Assembly (NCBI RefSeq): GCF_035590735.1
Contig: NZ_CP141595.1
Span: 2,823,001 to 2,887,000 of the forward strand
Length of the DNA stretch: 64,000 nucleotides
Direction of reading: 5' to 3'
Origin: Rossellomorea aquimaris
GTDB lineage: Bacteria > Bacillota > Bacilli > Bacillales > Bacillaceae_B
Of the stretch, positions 9,532 through 19,020 are shown in pieces; the first letter of the stretch is position 1; the number at the start of each line of letters is the position of its first letter. A model generated the notes under the pieces. That model made no database searches. It was not told the origin of the DNA and saw only the letters and a program-made list of their open reading frames with translations. The position numbers were made by a program, and so were the translations under genes.

Positions 9532-10833
9532 TTATCTAAACGTTACATCAAGAGAAACCATATCCTCATATGTCTCTCTTTGAACCGCTAATCTTGCTTC
9601 TCCATTCTCGACAAATACGACAGCAGGACGGGGAATACGATTGTAGTTATTCGCCATGGAATATCCATATGCACCAGTACAGAACACAGCAAGAGTGTCA
9701 CCGGCTTCTGATTGTGGAAGGGGTATATCCCAGATCAGCATATCTCCGGATTCACAACATTTACCAGCAATTGACACGGTTTCTTCAGAAGGGTGGTCTG
9801 CTTTATTCGCGATCACCGCTTCATATTTTGCCTTGTAGAGAGCCGGTCTTATATTATCACTCATTCCCCCATCAATAGCTAAGTACTTTCGGATGTTGGG
9901 CACTTCTTTTCTTGACCCTAATGTATATAGGCTGGTCCCTGCATCACCAACAAGGGAACGGCCCGGCTCGATCCAAATTTCCGGCATTTCAAGGTTGTAC
10001 TTCACCACTTCCTGTTTCACAGCCTCAATCATTTCCTTCACATATTGTGCAGGTGGAATAGGGTCATCATCCTTCGTATAGCGAATTCCAAATCCACCGC
10101 CTAAGTTAATCACTCTCGGATCGTAATCATATTGAGATTTCCATTGTGCCACCTTCTCAATGATTTTTTTTGCAGCAAGAATGAAGCCTGTCGTCTCGAA
10201 TATTTGGGAGCCAATATGACAATGCAGACCTAACAATTCAATCCCGTCATAGCTCATCGCCATTTTCATTGCATCCCGGGCTTGACCATTCCCCAAATCG
10301 AATCCGAATTTGGAATCCTCTTGTCCGGTTAAGATATAATCATGAGTATGAGCTTCTATCCCAGGCGTCACCCTCAACAAAACCTTCGTCACTTTTTCAG
10401 TGGACCGTGAGATGTCATTAACAAGTTGCAGTTCGTAGAAATTATCGACGACAATGCAACCTATCTTATTTTCAATGGCCATCATCAGTTCTTCTTCAGA
10501 TTTATTGTTTCCATTAAAATGGATGCGTTCAGGAGGGAATCCTGCCTTCAAGGCAGTGTATAACTCCCCTCCTGAAACTACATCCAGTGATAATCCCTCT
10601 TCTTTCATCAATTGAAAGACCGCGATACATGAAAATGCCTTACTGGCATAGGCAACTTCCGCTTTCACCTCAAGGAAATCAAATGTTTCTTTAAAGCCTT
10701 TTGCCCGTTCTCTAATGAGTGCAGTGTCATAAACATAAAGGGGTGTACCATATTGTCTGGCTAGTTCTAAAGTACTCACCCCTCCTATCGTTAAATGACC
10801 ATTTTTTATTTCTGCTGATCCATGAAGATGCAT
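9532..10833 (-). CDS. lysA: LysA, diaminopimelate decarboxylase
   Basis: PLP enzyme (fold III) making L-lysine from meso-diaminopimelate, the last step of lysine synthesis. The PLP lysine is in EVAYASKAFSC; HCHIGSQI, GGGFGI and EPGRSLVGDAG are the phosphate- and substrate-binding motifs; CESGDML holds the active-site cysteine. The open frame extends upstream to 10905, but those residues are unlike the family, and MHLHGSAE at 10833 matches the usual N-terminus. MRRF at 10845 is an alternative start. It follows spoVAF by about 75 bases. Confidence 0.95.
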   Translation of the reverse strand: MHLHGSAEIKNGHLTIGGVSTLELARQYGTPLYVYDTALIRERAKGFKETFDFLEVKAEVAYASKAFSCIAVFQLMKEEGLSLDVVSGGELYTALKAGFPPERIHFNGNNKSEEELMMAIENKIGCIVVDNFYELQLVNDISRSTEKVTKVLLRVTPGIEAHTHDYILTGQEDSKFGFDLGNGQARDAMKMAMSYDGIELLGLHCHIGSQIFETTGFILAAKKIIEKVAQWKSQYDYDPRVINLGGGFGIRYTKDDDPIPPAQYVKEMIEAVKQEVVKYNLEMPEIWIEPGRSLVGDAGTSLYTLGSRKEVPNIRKYLAIDGGMSDNIRPALYKAKYEAVIANKADHPSEETVSIAGKCCESGDMLIWDIPLPQSEAGDTLAVFCTGAYGYSMANNYNRIPRPAVVFVENGEARLAVQRETYEDMVSLDVTFR

Positions 10834-10910
10834 GAAACGTCTCATTCCCCTCTTTAATGCTCTGCTAATTAAACGTAATTTACCACAGAATGAGAGTTGT
10901 TGCAATATTT

Positions 10911-12389
10911 CTAAGATTTCGCCGGCTGCTTATACTTATTTCTCGGCTGCACAATGCTAGGTCGAATTTTGGATCCCGGCACGGCTTTTCTTATCAGAAT
11001 CTGCATAAACGCCTTTGGACTGAACGGAAGTAAAGGCCATAGGTAAGGCGTATTGAGTGATTTAATACTCACTACAAACAGAATAAAGAGCGTACTGCCG
11101 ATCATAAGGCCGGGAATATGGAAGAATGCGACTAATACAAGGAGTAGAAGTCTTGCCATCTTATTCGCTACACTTAGTTCATAACTAGGAGTCGCAAATG
11201 TACCGATTGAAGCAACCGCTACATAAAGGATGACCTCTGGTTGAAAGAGACCGACATCAATGGCAATTTGTCCAATTAATACAGCCGCTATTAAACCCAT
11301 AGCTGTGGAAAGTGGGGTCGGGGTATGAATGGCGGCAATCCTGAACATTTCGACTCCCATATCTGCTATAAACAATTGAACGATGACAGGTATATTCGTC
11401 TGTTCATTCGGTCCCACATATTTTATGACCTCAGGTAATAATGAAGGATCCAGTACGAATAAATACCACAATGGAAGTAAGAACAAGGATGCGAGTACAC
11501 CCATGAATCTTGTCCATCTTACAAATGTTCCGACAGCAGGTGATTGTCTGTATTCTTCAGCATGCTGCAGATGATGGAAGAACGTAGTCGGTGTGATGAT
11601 CACACTTGGCGAGGTATCCACAAAAATAAGAACATGTCCTTCTAATAGGTGAGTGGCAGCTACGTCCGCCCTTTCCGTGTATCGTACTAAAGGATATGGA
11701 TTATAACCCTGCTTCACCAGAAACTCTTCTACGGTTTTATCCGCCATCGTGAGACCATCAATTTTGATACTTTTCAACTCTTTCTTGATAACTTCGACTA
11801 AGCTTGGATTTGCAACATCATTTATATAGGCAATGGAAATGTCTGTTTTGGAACGTTCTCCGATACGAAATATTTCAAACCTTAATCTTGGATCCCGAAT
11901 TCTTCGTCTTGTTAAAGCGGTATTCACAATGATATTCTCTACATACCCATCACGGGAACCTCGGACTACCTTTTCAGTATCAGGCTCTGAAGGCTGTCGC
12001 CCGGGATAACTACGAACATCAACAATGATTGCCTCTTCGTAGCCTTCGACACATACTGCTATTAATCCTGATAGCACTTCGTCAACTGCTTCTTCAATCG
12101 TTTTAACCGGCTCAACCGATTGATGAACAAGGCGATTATGTACAATCTCATATAATCGGCTCGTTGCACGCTCATGATCATTGATCTCAACGAGTTCCTC
12201 CACTATTTGAATAATGTAGGAAGCATCAGTCAACCCGTTTATATAGTAGATGTGCACTCCTTTTTTCAAAATCATGAGTTTACGTACACCTAAATCAAAG
12301 CTTTTGTTTAATCCTACATGATTCTTCATGTATTCTTCTATAACAGCTAAATCTTTTGATATTGGTGTTTCTTTGGTTTTCTCAGGCAC
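10911..12389 (-). CDS. spoVAF: SpoVAF, GerA-family spore membrane protein
   Basis: GerA A-subunit-like spore protein, about 492 aa, near the B. subtilis length. It has a soluble N-terminal domain (about 1-270), then several membrane spans to about 460. In B. subtilis SpoVAF sits in the spore inner membrane and helps germination. I chose the GTG at 12389 because AAGGAG lies 8 bases upstream and the protein then begins near [11 protein letters not shown]; the longer frame to 12539 runs inside spoVAEA. It overlaps spoVAEA by 8 bases. Confidence 0.93.
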   Translation of the reverse strand: MPEKTKETPISKDLAVIEEYMKNHVGLNKSFDLGVRKLMILKKGVHIYYINGLTDASYIIQIVEELVEINDHERATSRLYEIVHNRLVHQSVEPVKTIEEAVDEVLSGLIAVCVEGYEEAIIVDVRSYPGRQPSEPDTEKVVRGSRDGYVENIIVNTALTRRRIRDPRLRFEIFRIGERSKTDISIAYINDVANPSLVEVIKKELKSIKIDGLTMADKTVEEFLVKQGYNPYPLVRYTERADVAATHLLEGHVLIFVDTSPSVIITPTTFFHHLQHAEEYRQSPAVGTFVRWTRFMGVLASLFLLPLWYLFVLDPSLLPEVIKYVGPNEQTNIPVIVQLFIADMGVEMFRIAAIHTPTPLSTAMGLIAAVLIGQIAIDVGLFQPEVILYVAVASIGTFATPSYELSVANKMARLLLLVLVAFFHIPGLMIGSTLFILFVVSIKSLNTPYLWPLLPFSPKAFMQILIRKAVPGSKIRPSIVQPRNKYKQPAKS

Positions 12390-12951
12390 GATATCCGCTC
12401 CTTTCCAAAATGATTTCAACAGCCTTTTTCGTAATGGGCGAACCTTGTGAGTAGTGATCCCTTTTGGCCATTTTGCCAATGTCACCAATTCCGACAATAA
12501 CGGGAACATCCAGTTCATCAAGGCAATAAACCGTGTCACCCGTTAATCTTCCCAAATCCATTTCAGGTACACCGAATTTATCCACCCCATATGGAGTTAA
12601 TTCACCAAATTTATCAATGCATACATCCACTCTTGTCCATTCAGCCTGCCTGGTTTTACTTGCTACCGCAATGATTCCGAGCACGTCTATGCCAGGGTGG
12701 TTCGCAACATGTTTTAGTGCCCTTTCGCCTGCACCTTCGCCAATAAATCCACTATCATCAAACATCACAAAGACGGGGTCATTCTTTGCTCTTCTGATTA
12801 ATTTCACTATCTCTGGTCCTGATAAAACAGAAGGATTTCCTTTAGAGCTTGAGATACATCGTCCTCCATACTCTTTTGCCACGCACTCAATTGCCCGCTT
12901 GGCATATTCATCTCCATCTGTAATCAGGATCACTTTTCTTTTGTCGTCCAT
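12382..12951 (-). CDS. spoVAEA: SpoVAEA, soluble SpoVA-operon protein
   Basis: Hydrophilic protein of the spoVA operon, about 189 aa, with no membrane span; in B. subtilis it is a spore protein linked with SpoVAF. Recognisable stretches are [18 protein letters not shown] (about 4-21) and [18 protein letters not shown]. The chosen ATG at 12951 has AGGGG upstream; the longer frame reaches into spoVAB and lacks family resemblance. The gene just upstream is spoVAB, so AC, AD and AEB, normally between them, are missing. Confidence 0.9.
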   Translation of the reverse strand: MDDKRKVILITDGDEYAKRAIECVAKEYGGRCISSSKGNPSVLSGPEIVKLIRRAKNDPVFVMFDDSGFIGEGAGERALKHVANHPGIDVLGIIAVASKTRQAEWTRVDVCIDKFGELTPYGVDKFGVPEMDLGRLTGDTVYCLDELDVPVIVGIGDIGKMAKRDHYSQGSPITKKAVEIILERSGYRA

Positions 12952-12973
12952 ACGAACCCCTGCCTCTTGCTGT

Positions 12974-13396
12974 TTATTGATGAACCAAGTAGAGCCAATG
13001 AAAAAGTGAGCCGGCAATTTTCCCAAATACAATCGCCATAATGAGAATGACGATTTGACCTTCAATCCCAATCCGCTTTGCGAGGATCGGGAACACATTC
13101 AATACCTCTGTCAATGCAGCCGCCAACAGTCCGATGAACACTCCACTCGCTAAACCGATGGGCATAAGAACGAATGGGGAAAAGTGCAGCGTATAATTAT
13201 TTAAGCTGACAAATCCTCCTGCCAGTGCACCAATAATGACAGCCAGTTCATAGTGGTGAATCATTTTCATTGTTTTTGTTAACTGAGTTAACCTTGGGAT
13301 GATTCCTAATACGGTTAGAAAAGCTACAAACCCGGAACCGACGGCCAGTCCACCAGCAAAACCAATAAATACTGTAATCAATACGTTAATTGTCAT
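12974..13396 (-). CDS. spoVAB: SpoVAB, spore inner-membrane protein
   Basis: Small membrane protein of the SpoVA set, 140 aa with four hydrophobic segments. Typical stretches are [20 protein letters not shown] (about 15-34) and [19 protein letters not shown] (about 90-108). SpoVA proteins move calcium-dipicolinate into the spore. It overlaps the spoVAA end by 11 bases and is followed after 22 bases by spoVAEA. Confidence 0.93.
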   Translation of the reverse strand: MTINVLITVFIGFAGGLAVGSGFVAFLTVLGIIPRLTQLTKTMKMIHHYELAVIIGALAGGFVSLNNYTLHFSPFVLMPIGLASGVFIGLLAAALTEVLNVFPILAKRIGIEGQIVILIMAIVFGKIAGSLFHWLYLVHQ

Positions 13397-14006
13397 CTAA
13401 TTTTTTCTGACTTTCTTTATTTTCATGCATGATGACATACTGATCTAAATCCTGCTGGTAATTAAACATTTCAACCTCTAGTGGACTCGGCTCTTCATTA
13501 AGTCTCTTTCGAAACACATGGTTGAAAAATAAAATCATCCCAAGGCCTAAACCGAATGAATAGGGAACTTGAAACAGTAATGGATGAGGATCCTCATCCC
13601 CAGTTACAAAATGATACAGCCTTTGATGAACTTCCCTCATACTTACATCTTCATGAAAATTCATAATTGCCAGGGCTGCACCGATGAATAATAGTAACCA
13701 AACGCCAATGAATAGAGGAAGAGAGATTTTCTTTTTCTCATAGATCACTTCAATAATACTTTGTGTGGGTCCAATCGTTTGAATATCAAGATCCGAGAAG
13801 TTCTTGCAAATTTCTCTTATCACTCTCATCACATCGACCACAATGATATTCTTATCAGATGCTGTCACTTGATGAATCGGGATTCCCCTTAATTCTTCCA
13901 GAATATTTTCAGGTGCTATGATTTGAGCAAGCTGTCCAAGCTTGACTGTACTCTCTTCCCTTACCTGCACTCGATGACGTAAGCGTATATACAAAATACC
14001 TTCCAT
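13386..14006 (-). CDS. spoVAA: SpoVAA, spore inner-membrane protein
   Basis: First gene of the spoVA operon, about 206 aa as in B. subtilis. A soluble N-terminal part (1-95) begins MEGILYIRLRHRVQV, followed by two hydrophobic segments (about 98-115 and 145-165) and a charged tail. The start at 14006 has AGGAAGTGA upstream; the open frame extends to 14174, but that part crosses the promoter. A SigG-type promoter lies 40-70 bases upstream. Confidence 0.92.
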   Translation of the reverse strand: MEGILYIRLRHRVQVREESTVKLGQLAQIIAPENILEELRGIPIHQVTASDKNIIVVDVMRVIREICKNFSDLDIQTIGPTQSIIEVIYEKKKISLPLFIGVWLLLFIGAALAIMNFHEDVSMREVHQRLYHFVTGDEDPHPLLFQVPYSFGLGLGMILFFNHVFRKRLNEEPSPLEVEMFNYQQDLDQYVIMHENKESQKKLDDN

Positions 14007-14047
14007 GCAGTTCACTTCCTGAAAACATGATTTTCCCTTCGTACCAA

Positions 14048-14077
14048 TAGTATGGATTAACGGAAATAATTTATGTA
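14048..14077 (-). promoter_or_regulatory. SigG-type promoter of the spoVA operon
   Basis: Minus strand has TACATA, 17 bases, then CATACTA, an exact SigG -10 (CATnnTA) with a close -35. Forespore SigG transcribes spoVA in B. subtilis. Confidence 0.7.
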
Positions 14078-14227
14078 ATGGCTGCGTGTGGTCGGTTGAG
14101 ATGAATGGAGGAGGAAGGAAGAAATAGTATAGTTTTTGAAGGTTCGGAGCTTTTGAAAATGGCAACAATTTCAAAGGGGGGAATGCGGGTTCAATAGATC
14201 ATCAACTGTTCTATTCATTTCATTAAT

Positions 14228-14279
14228 AAAAATAACCTTGTCGTTTCAACATAATTCTTTGAAACAACAAGGTTATTTT
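14228..14279 (-). terminator. Terminator of the spoIIA operon
   Basis: AAAATAACCTTGT and GTTTCAA arms pair across a short loop with TTGAAAC and ACAAGGTTATTTT. It lies 5 bases past the sigF stop and separates the spoIIA operon from the spoVA promoter. Confidence 0.88.
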
Positions 14280-14284
14280 GCCTA

Positions 14285-15049
14285 CTATGATTCTGTATGC
14301 ATATGATCTTTCATTGTTTGTAATATCTTCTTCTCCAGTCTCGATACCTGGACCTGGGATATACCCAGTCGATCTGCTACTTCCGATTGGGTTTGGTCTT
14401 TGTAATACCTTAAATACACAATCAGCCGTTCCCGATCATCCAGTTCCCTAATGGCTTCTTTTAAGGCAATTTTGTCAAACCATTTATTATCGCTATTATC
14501 CGCAATCTGATCCAAAAGGGTAATGGGATCTCCATCATTTTCATAAACGGTTTCATGAATGGAAGAAGGGGCTCTGCTTGCCTCCTGAGCCATGATGACT
14601 TCTTCAACCGAATACTCCAGATGTTCGGCAAGCTCACTCACCGTCGGAACCCTCCCGAATTTCTTGGAAAGTTCATCCTTGGCTTTACGAATCTTGTTTC
14701 CCATTTCCTTCAGCGAACGACTTACCTTTACTGTTCCGTCATCCCGGATGAACCTCTGGATTTCACCAATGATCATCGGAACTGCATATGTTGAAAACTT
14801 GACGTCGTAGCTTAAATCAAACTTATCGACTGATTTCAGCAACCCGATACTGCCTATCTGAAAGAGATCATCTGGCTCATATCCCCGATTGAGGAACCGC
14901 TGGACGACGGACCATACCAACCTCATGTTCTTCTGGACAATCAAGTCCCGGGCACTTTGGTCACCGTCCTGGCTCTGCTTTATGAGCTCTTTCACCTCAT
15001 GATCCTTCAGAAAGGTCTGTTCCTTATCTTTCTTAACTTCGACATCCAT
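14285..15049 (-). CDS. sigF: SigF, forespore sigma factor
   Basis: First compartment-specific sigma factor of sporulation, about 254 aa. Region 2 (RLVWSVVQRFLNRGYEPDDL, YAVPMIIGEIQRFIRDDGTV), region 3 (PTVSELAEHLEYSVEEV) and region 4 (YLRYYKDQTQSEVADRLGIS) are complete. SpoIIAB holds it inactive until SpoIIAA releases it. ATG at 15049 has AAGGAG 8 bases upstream; a GTG two codons earlier is too close. Last gene of the operon, 12 bases after spoIIAB. Confidence 0.97.
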   Translation of the reverse strand: MDVEVKKDKEQTFLKDHEVKELIKQSQDGDQSARDLIVQKNMRLVWSVVQRFLNRGYEPDDLFQIGSIGLLKSVDKFDLSYDVKFSTYAVPMIIGEIQRFIRDDGTVKVSRSLKEMGNKIRKAKDELSKKFGRVPTVSELAEHLEYSVEEVIMAQEASRAPSSIHETVYENDGDPITLLDQIADNSDNKWFDKIALKEAIRELDDRERLIVYLRYYKDQTQSEVADRLGISQVQVSRLEKKILQTMKDHMHTES

Positions 15050-15061
15050 GGGCACGACTCC

Positions 15062-15505
15062 TTAATTGCATAGCGCTTTACTATTGGTCAAGTGCTTCTT
15101 TAGTCTTACCGTGGTGCCTGTACCTGGGTGTGATGACACTTCTATTTCATCCATGAAATTCTCCATAATGGTAAAGCCCATGCCTGAACGCTCAAGCTCT
15201 GGCTTGGACGTGAACAATGGTTGACGGGCTTCCTCTACATCACCAATCCCGACTCCTTCATCGCGGATGGTCATATCGATATATCCATCTTCTTCCATAA
15301 TGACAGAAATATAGACGATACCATTCGGTCTGTTGTCATATCCGTGAATGATGGCATTTGTAACCGCTTCAGATACGACTGTCTTGATTTCAGTCAACTC
15401 ATCCATCGTCGGATCCAGCTGTGCAATAAATGAAGCAACGGTAACTCTGGCAAAGGACTCATTTTGGCTTAAAGAACTGAATTGAATGTTCATTTCATTT
15501 CTCAT
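15062..15505 (-). CDS. spoIIAB: SpoIIAB, anti-SigF factor and kinase
   Basis: GHKL-fold serine kinase, 147 aa, that binds SigF and phosphorylates SpoIIAA. The ATP-site boxes are intact: [13 protein letters not shown] (N box), DEGVGIGD (G1) and SGMGFTIM (G2). The longer open frame includes 27 residues that overlap spoIIAA; MRNEMN at 15505 matches the B. subtilis start. It begins one base after the spoIIAA stop, so translation is coupled. Confidence 0.97.
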   Translation of the reverse strand: MRNEMNIQFSSLSQNESFARVTVASFIAQLDPTMDELTEIKTVVSEAVTNAIIHGYDNRPNGIVYISVIMEEDGYIDMTIRDEGVGIGDVEEARQPLFTSKPELERSGMGFTIMENFMDEIEVSSHPGTGTTVRLKKHLTNSKALCN

Positions 15506-15506
15506 T

Positions 15507-15857
15507 TCAGGCGACCCCCAATCTTTGTAATGCGTTTTCTTCAGACGGCTCAAGACGGATAATCTTAAACAATCCGGACATTTCAAATAATCGGTTTACA
15601 GAAGGGGAGATCGCACACACAACCATTTCTCCATGCTTTTGTTTAATCTGCTTGTATCGACCCAAAATTACACCTAACCCTGAACTATCCATAAAGCTTA
15701 GTTCCTCTAAATTCAAAATGATATGCTTCACATTCTCACTTTCAATCAGATTCGAAGCTTTTTCCCTAAGCTCATCAGCAGTATGATGATCCAGCTCACC
15801 ACTTAAACGAATACACAAAACATCTTTTTTGACTTCTAAGTTAATAGCAAGACTCAC
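15507..15857 (-). CDS. spoIIAA: SpoIIAA, anti-anti-sigma factor
   Basis: STAS-domain protein, 116 aa, which in its unphosphorylated form pulls SpoIIAB off SigF. The phosphorylated serine is S58 in FMDSSGLGV. SpoIIE, not in this window, would dephosphorylate it. It is the first gene of spoIIAA-spoIIAB-sigF and starts at ATG with AGGAGG upstream. Confidence 0.97.
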   Translation of the reverse strand: MSLAINLEVKKDVLCIRLSGELDHHTADELREKASNLIESENVKHIILNLEELSFMDSSGLGVILGRYKQIKQKHGEMVVCAISPSVNRLFEMSGLFKIIRLEPSEENALQRLGVA

Positions 15858-15892
15858 TATCAGAAAGCCTCCTTCTCTGTCGTATAGTGAGT

Positions 15893-15988
15893 CATTTCGC
15901 TATTCTTTTAGTAAATTCCTTCTCCATGACAAAACTAGAAGGAATTCGTCATAATTAGAGGTAATTTTTATCAGAAATCGGTTCGACA
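15893..15988 (-). promoter_or_regulatory. SigH promoter and Spo0A boxes before spoIIAA
   Basis: Minus strand: GAAGGAATT (15914-15922), 12 bases, then AGCGAAATG (15893-15901), a fair SigH match. Upstream are two exact Spo0A boxes (TGnCGAA): TGACGAA at 15945-15951 and TGTCGAA at 15982-15988. In B. subtilis spoIIA is activated by Spo0A~P on a SigH promoter, so the layout fits. All lie in the 134-base gap after dacF. Confidence 0.65.
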
Positions 15989-15991
15989 GTT

Positions 15992-17158
15992 TTACTTTCC
16001 AACTTTCGTGAAAAGTCCAAAGGATTTTTTATACAGCTCCCACCAGCTTGCGTCATTTACATTTTTCTTTGCGACGAGAGTGCTTTCCAACACTTTTTCT
16101 CCTTTGTTCATGATGACAAGTGTCCCGACTTTATCTCCTTTTTTGATAGGAGCCTTCAAGTCTTTAGAGAGTGTAATTTTCTGTTCTACCTTATCCAGTT
16201 TTTCACCTTTTTGTGTTAACAGGGAGATGGGCTCTTCCGTGACTGCATCCACTCTGTTTTGTTTCCCTTTCGACACTTTCACCTGGGCCAGGGAGTCTCC
16301 CTTTTTGAAGAGAGGTTTGGTTGAATACTGATTGAAGGCATAATCAAGCATTTTACTTACCTCGTTGTTTCGCTCTTTAGGAGTCGGTGCTCCGAACACG
16401 ACAGCAATGACTCTCATATTGTCTTTCTTCGCCGTTGCCGTTAAGCAGTATTTCGCTTCGTTGGTGAATCCGGTTTTCAGTCCATCCACGCCGTCATAGA
16501 AACGAACCAATTTGTTTGTATTTACCAACCAGAATTTTTTTTCCGTATCTTCACGTAAGTACGATTCATAGCTGCCTGTGAACTTGGTGATTCCTTCGTA
16601 TTTTAGAAGTTCCTTGGCCATCATGGACATGTCATGGGCCGAACTATAATGATCTTTGGACGGTAAGCCTGTCGGGTTTTTGAACCGAGTGTCTTTTAAC
16701 CCAAGCTCTTCTACCTTTTTGTTCATCTTTTCAACAAAGGCTTCTTCACTTCCTGATATATGTTCCGCCATGGCTACTGATGCATCATTGGCTGAACCAA
16801 TCGCAATCCCCTTAAGCATTTCTTCCACCGTCATGCTTTCACCGGGCTCCAGGAAAATTTGTGATCCACCCATCGAAGCAGCATATTCACTCGCCCGAAC
16901 ACTGTCTTCCCACTTTATTTGACCTTTATCAAGGGCTTCCATGATCAACATCATCGTCATAATTTTAGTCATGGATGCCGGTGCCAGCTTTTCATGGCTG
17001 TTCTTCTCATATAATACCGTTCCAGTATCCCGCTCAATCAAAACAGCTGATTTCGCTACTTCAGCTAATTCCGATTTCTTCTCCTGGGCAAACCCCATTG
17101 AAGGAAACAAAAAAGCTGCTAAAACAAATGTACTCACTATATACGCAAAACGTTTCAT
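15992..17158 (-). CDS. dacF: DacF, sporulation D-Ala-D-Ala carboxypeptidase
   Basis: Peptidase S11 carboxypeptidase acting on spore peptidoglycan from the forespore side, about 388 aa. It has a signal peptide (1-24, ending GFAQ), SMTK (S62, K65), SAN (about 118) and KTG (about 220). ATG at 17158 follows GGAGG by 8 bases; the frame extends 5 codons further without a good start. It lies directly upstream of spoIIA, as in B. subtilis, where SigF read-through can reach spoIIA. Confidence 0.95.
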   Translation of the reverse strand: MKRFAYIVSTFVLAAFLFPSMGFAQEKKSELAEVAKSAVLIERDTGTVLYEKNSHEKLAPASMTKIMTMMLIMEALDKGQIKWEDSVRASEYAASMGGSQIFLEPGESMTVEEMLKGIAIGSANDASVAMAEHISGSEEAFVEKMNKKVEELGLKDTRFKNPTGLPSKDHYSSAHDMSMMAKELLKYEGITKFTGSYESYLREDTEKKFWLVNTNKLVRFYDGVDGLKTGFTNEAKYCLTATAKKDNMRVIAVVFGAPTPKERNNEVSKMLDYAFNQYSTKPLFKKGDSLAQVKVSKGKQNRVDAVTEEPISLLTQKGEKLDKVEQKITLSKDLKAPIKKGDKVGTLVIMNKGEKVLESTLVAKKNVNDASWWELYKKSFGLFTKVGK

Positions 17159-17206
17159 CCAACTGTCCTCCAATCAAATCTCGTTTTAAATCAATACTCA
17201 TAGACC

Positions 17207-17235
17207 CATTTTTTCCAACTGCATCATTTTTATAC
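17207..17235 (-). promoter_or_regulatory. SigF-type promoter of dacF
   Basis: Minus strand has GTATA, 14 bases, then GGAAAAAATG, close to the SigF/SigG forespore pattern (GTATA ... GGnnAnAnT). It is 49 bases before the dacF start. B. subtilis dacF is a SigF gene. Confidence 0.65.
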
Positions 17236-17435
17236 AAACATTGGTAAAAAAGTGAGGTTGGTTTACGATTGATAGGTGGTAAGTGATAAAAATGTTTGAT
17301 AAATGGTTAAATATAAGGGGAGATACTTCAAAGAAGGGATGAAATGTTGTGTTTTCCTCAAGATCAGTGAGGTGTAGCATTTTGTCAGGTGAAATCTGCT
17401 CTTTTGAGTGTGAGAGAGTGATAATGATTGTTTTC

Positions 17436-17522
17436 AATGCGTCATTTTCACGAGTAATTGCGTCAAAATTCAATTACCCCTGTTTGGGATGGAATTGCGT
17501 CAATTTGGAGGTTAATTGCGTC
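17436..17522. repeat. Cluster of four AATTGCGTC motifs
   Basis: Copies at 17436-17444 (AATGCGTCA), 17455-17465, 17493-17502 and 17512-17522. The GCGTC cores start at 17439, 17460, 17497 and 17518, so two pairs are spaced 21 bases. It lies in the 480-base gene-free stretch between dacF and pdp. A second cluster is at 63599-63650. Function unknown. Confidence 0.6.
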
Positions 17523-17582
17523 TCCCACACCTGGAATTTCTATTTTTTCCATTATTAGGTATTTTTATTTCCTTATAAACTC

Positions 17583-17629
17583 AAAAAAAGCCCCTGCCAA
17601 AGAGAAATAATTCTCTTGGCAAAGGCCCC
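17583..17629 (-). terminator. Terminator of deoB-punA-pdp
   Basis: Minus strand: GGGGCCTTTGCCAAGAGAA pairs with TTCTCTTTGGCAGGGGC across a short loop, followed by seven T. It lies 16 bases after the pdp stop. Confidence 0.88.
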
Positions 17630-17644
17630 GATCAATATTAAAAA

Positions 17645-18949
17645 TCAACCCGTGATTTCAGTATGAATCAACGTAGGTGCTTTCACATTTTCCGCTGTTA
17701 CTTTAATGCTTTCGTATAATTTCTCTTTTACATTGTCGATATTCTCATCATTGCTATAGATCGTCACAAGGGAATCTCCCGTTTTGACAGAATCACCGAT
17801 CTTTTTGCGCAACTCAAGACCAACCGCTAAATCAATAACAGAATCTTTTGTTGCACGGCCTGCTCCTAACCACATAGCAGCCGTTCCTACTGCATCGGCC
17901 ACGATTTCTGATACATAGCCATCCTCTTTCGCTTCAAGCTCAACCTTATATTGCGCTTGTGGAAGTTTTGATGGATCATCCACAACGGATGGATCTCCAC
18001 CTTGTGATTCAAGGAATACTTTGAAATTCTCAAGAGCCGATCCATCTTCAATCGCTTTCTGTAATAGCTCTCTCGCTTCTTCCAATGTTGATGCTTTTTC
18101 AGCAAGATAAACCATATGACTTCCAAGAGTTAAGCATAATTCTGTTAAGTCTTCTGGACCTTCACCTTTTAATGTATCGATCGCTTCTTTCACTTCAAGT
18201 GCGTTTCCGATCGCGAAGCCCAGTGGCTGACTCATATCCGAAATGACCGCCATTGTTTTTCTGCCGACGTTGTTTCCGATGTTCACCATTGCTTTGGCCA
18301 GGTCTTTTGAATCGTCCAGTGTTTTCATGAAAGCTCCGGCACCCGTCTTCACGTCAAGTACGATAGCATCCGCACCAGCAGCTATTTTCTTACTCATGAT
18401 GGAACTTGCGATCAAAGGAATGCTATTGACCGTTGCCGTCACATCACGTAATGAATAAAGCTTTTTATCAGCCGGTGTTAAATTACCACTTTGTCCGATA
18501 ACGGCTAACTTATTCTTGTTCACCAATCTGATGAATTCATCATTTTCAATTTCCACATGGAAACCTTTGACGGATTCAAGCTTATCGATGGTTCCTCCAG
18601 TGTGTCCAAGTCCTCGTCCACTCATCTTCGCTACAGGTACTCCAACGGAAGCAACCAGTGGTCCCAGAACAAGGGTCGTTGTATCACCAACACCGCCTGT
18701 AGAGTGCTTGTCTACTTTGATTCCTTCAATCGCAGACAGATCGATTTGATCTCCTGATTCGACCATTGCCATCGTCAGGTCTGCTCTTTCTCTATCGCTC
18801 ATGTCTTTGAAGAAGATGGCCATTGTCAGGGCACTTACCTGATAATCAGGGATGCTTCCATCTGTATAACCTTCAACGATAAATTTTATTTCTTCTGTAG
18901 AGAGTTCTTTACCTTCACGCTTCTTCTCTATTAAGTCAACCATTCTCAT
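17645..18949 (-). CDS. pdp: Pyrimidine-nucleoside phosphorylase
   Basis: Splits uridine, deoxyuridine and thymidine with phosphate to base plus (deoxy)ribose-1-phosphate. About 434 aa. Phosphate- and nucleoside-binding motifs are [16 protein letters not shown] (about 79-94), [16 protein letters not shown] (family signature) and [16 protein letters not shown]. The chosen start, [10 protein letters not shown] at 18949, matches B. subtilis Pdp; 10 further in-frame codons are not conserved. It is third in deoB-punA-pdp, whereas B. subtilis pdp sits with dra-nupC. Confidence 0.96.
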   Translation of the reverse strand: MRMVDLIEKKREGKELSTEEIKFIVEGYTDGSIPDYQVSALTMAIFFKDMSDRERADLTMAMVESGDQIDLSAIEGIKVDKHSTGGVGDTTTLVLGPLVASVGVPVAKMSGRGLGHTGGTIDKLESVKGFHVEIENDEFIRLVNKNKLAVIGQSGNLTPADKKLYSLRDVTATVNSIPLIASSIMSKKIAAGADAIVLDVKTGAGAFMKTLDDSKDLAKAMVNIGNNVGRKTMAVISDMSQPLGFAIGNALEVKEAIDTLKGEGPEDLTELCLTLGSHMVYLAEKASTLEEARELLQKAIEDGSALENFKVFLESQGGDPSVVDDPSKLPQAQYKVELEAKEDGYVSEIVADAVGTAAMWLGAGRATKDSVIDLAVGLELRKKIGDSVKTGDSLVTIYSNDENIDNVKEKLYESIKVTAENVKAPTLIHTEITG

Positions 18950-19020
18950 TGTATTCACCCGCTCTTCTAGTATTGTCAAAGGGAAGTCCCTCTAGTTTTC
19001 AATTTTAATACCTACCACTA

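Noticed and set aside
10834..10905. Longer start for lysA
   Set aside because: The added residues are basic and unlike any LysA N-terminus; a later ATG matches the family.
17198..17473. 91-codon minus-strand frame upstream of dacF
   Set aside because: It covers the SigF-like promoter and part of the AATTGCGTC cluster, with no ribosome site.
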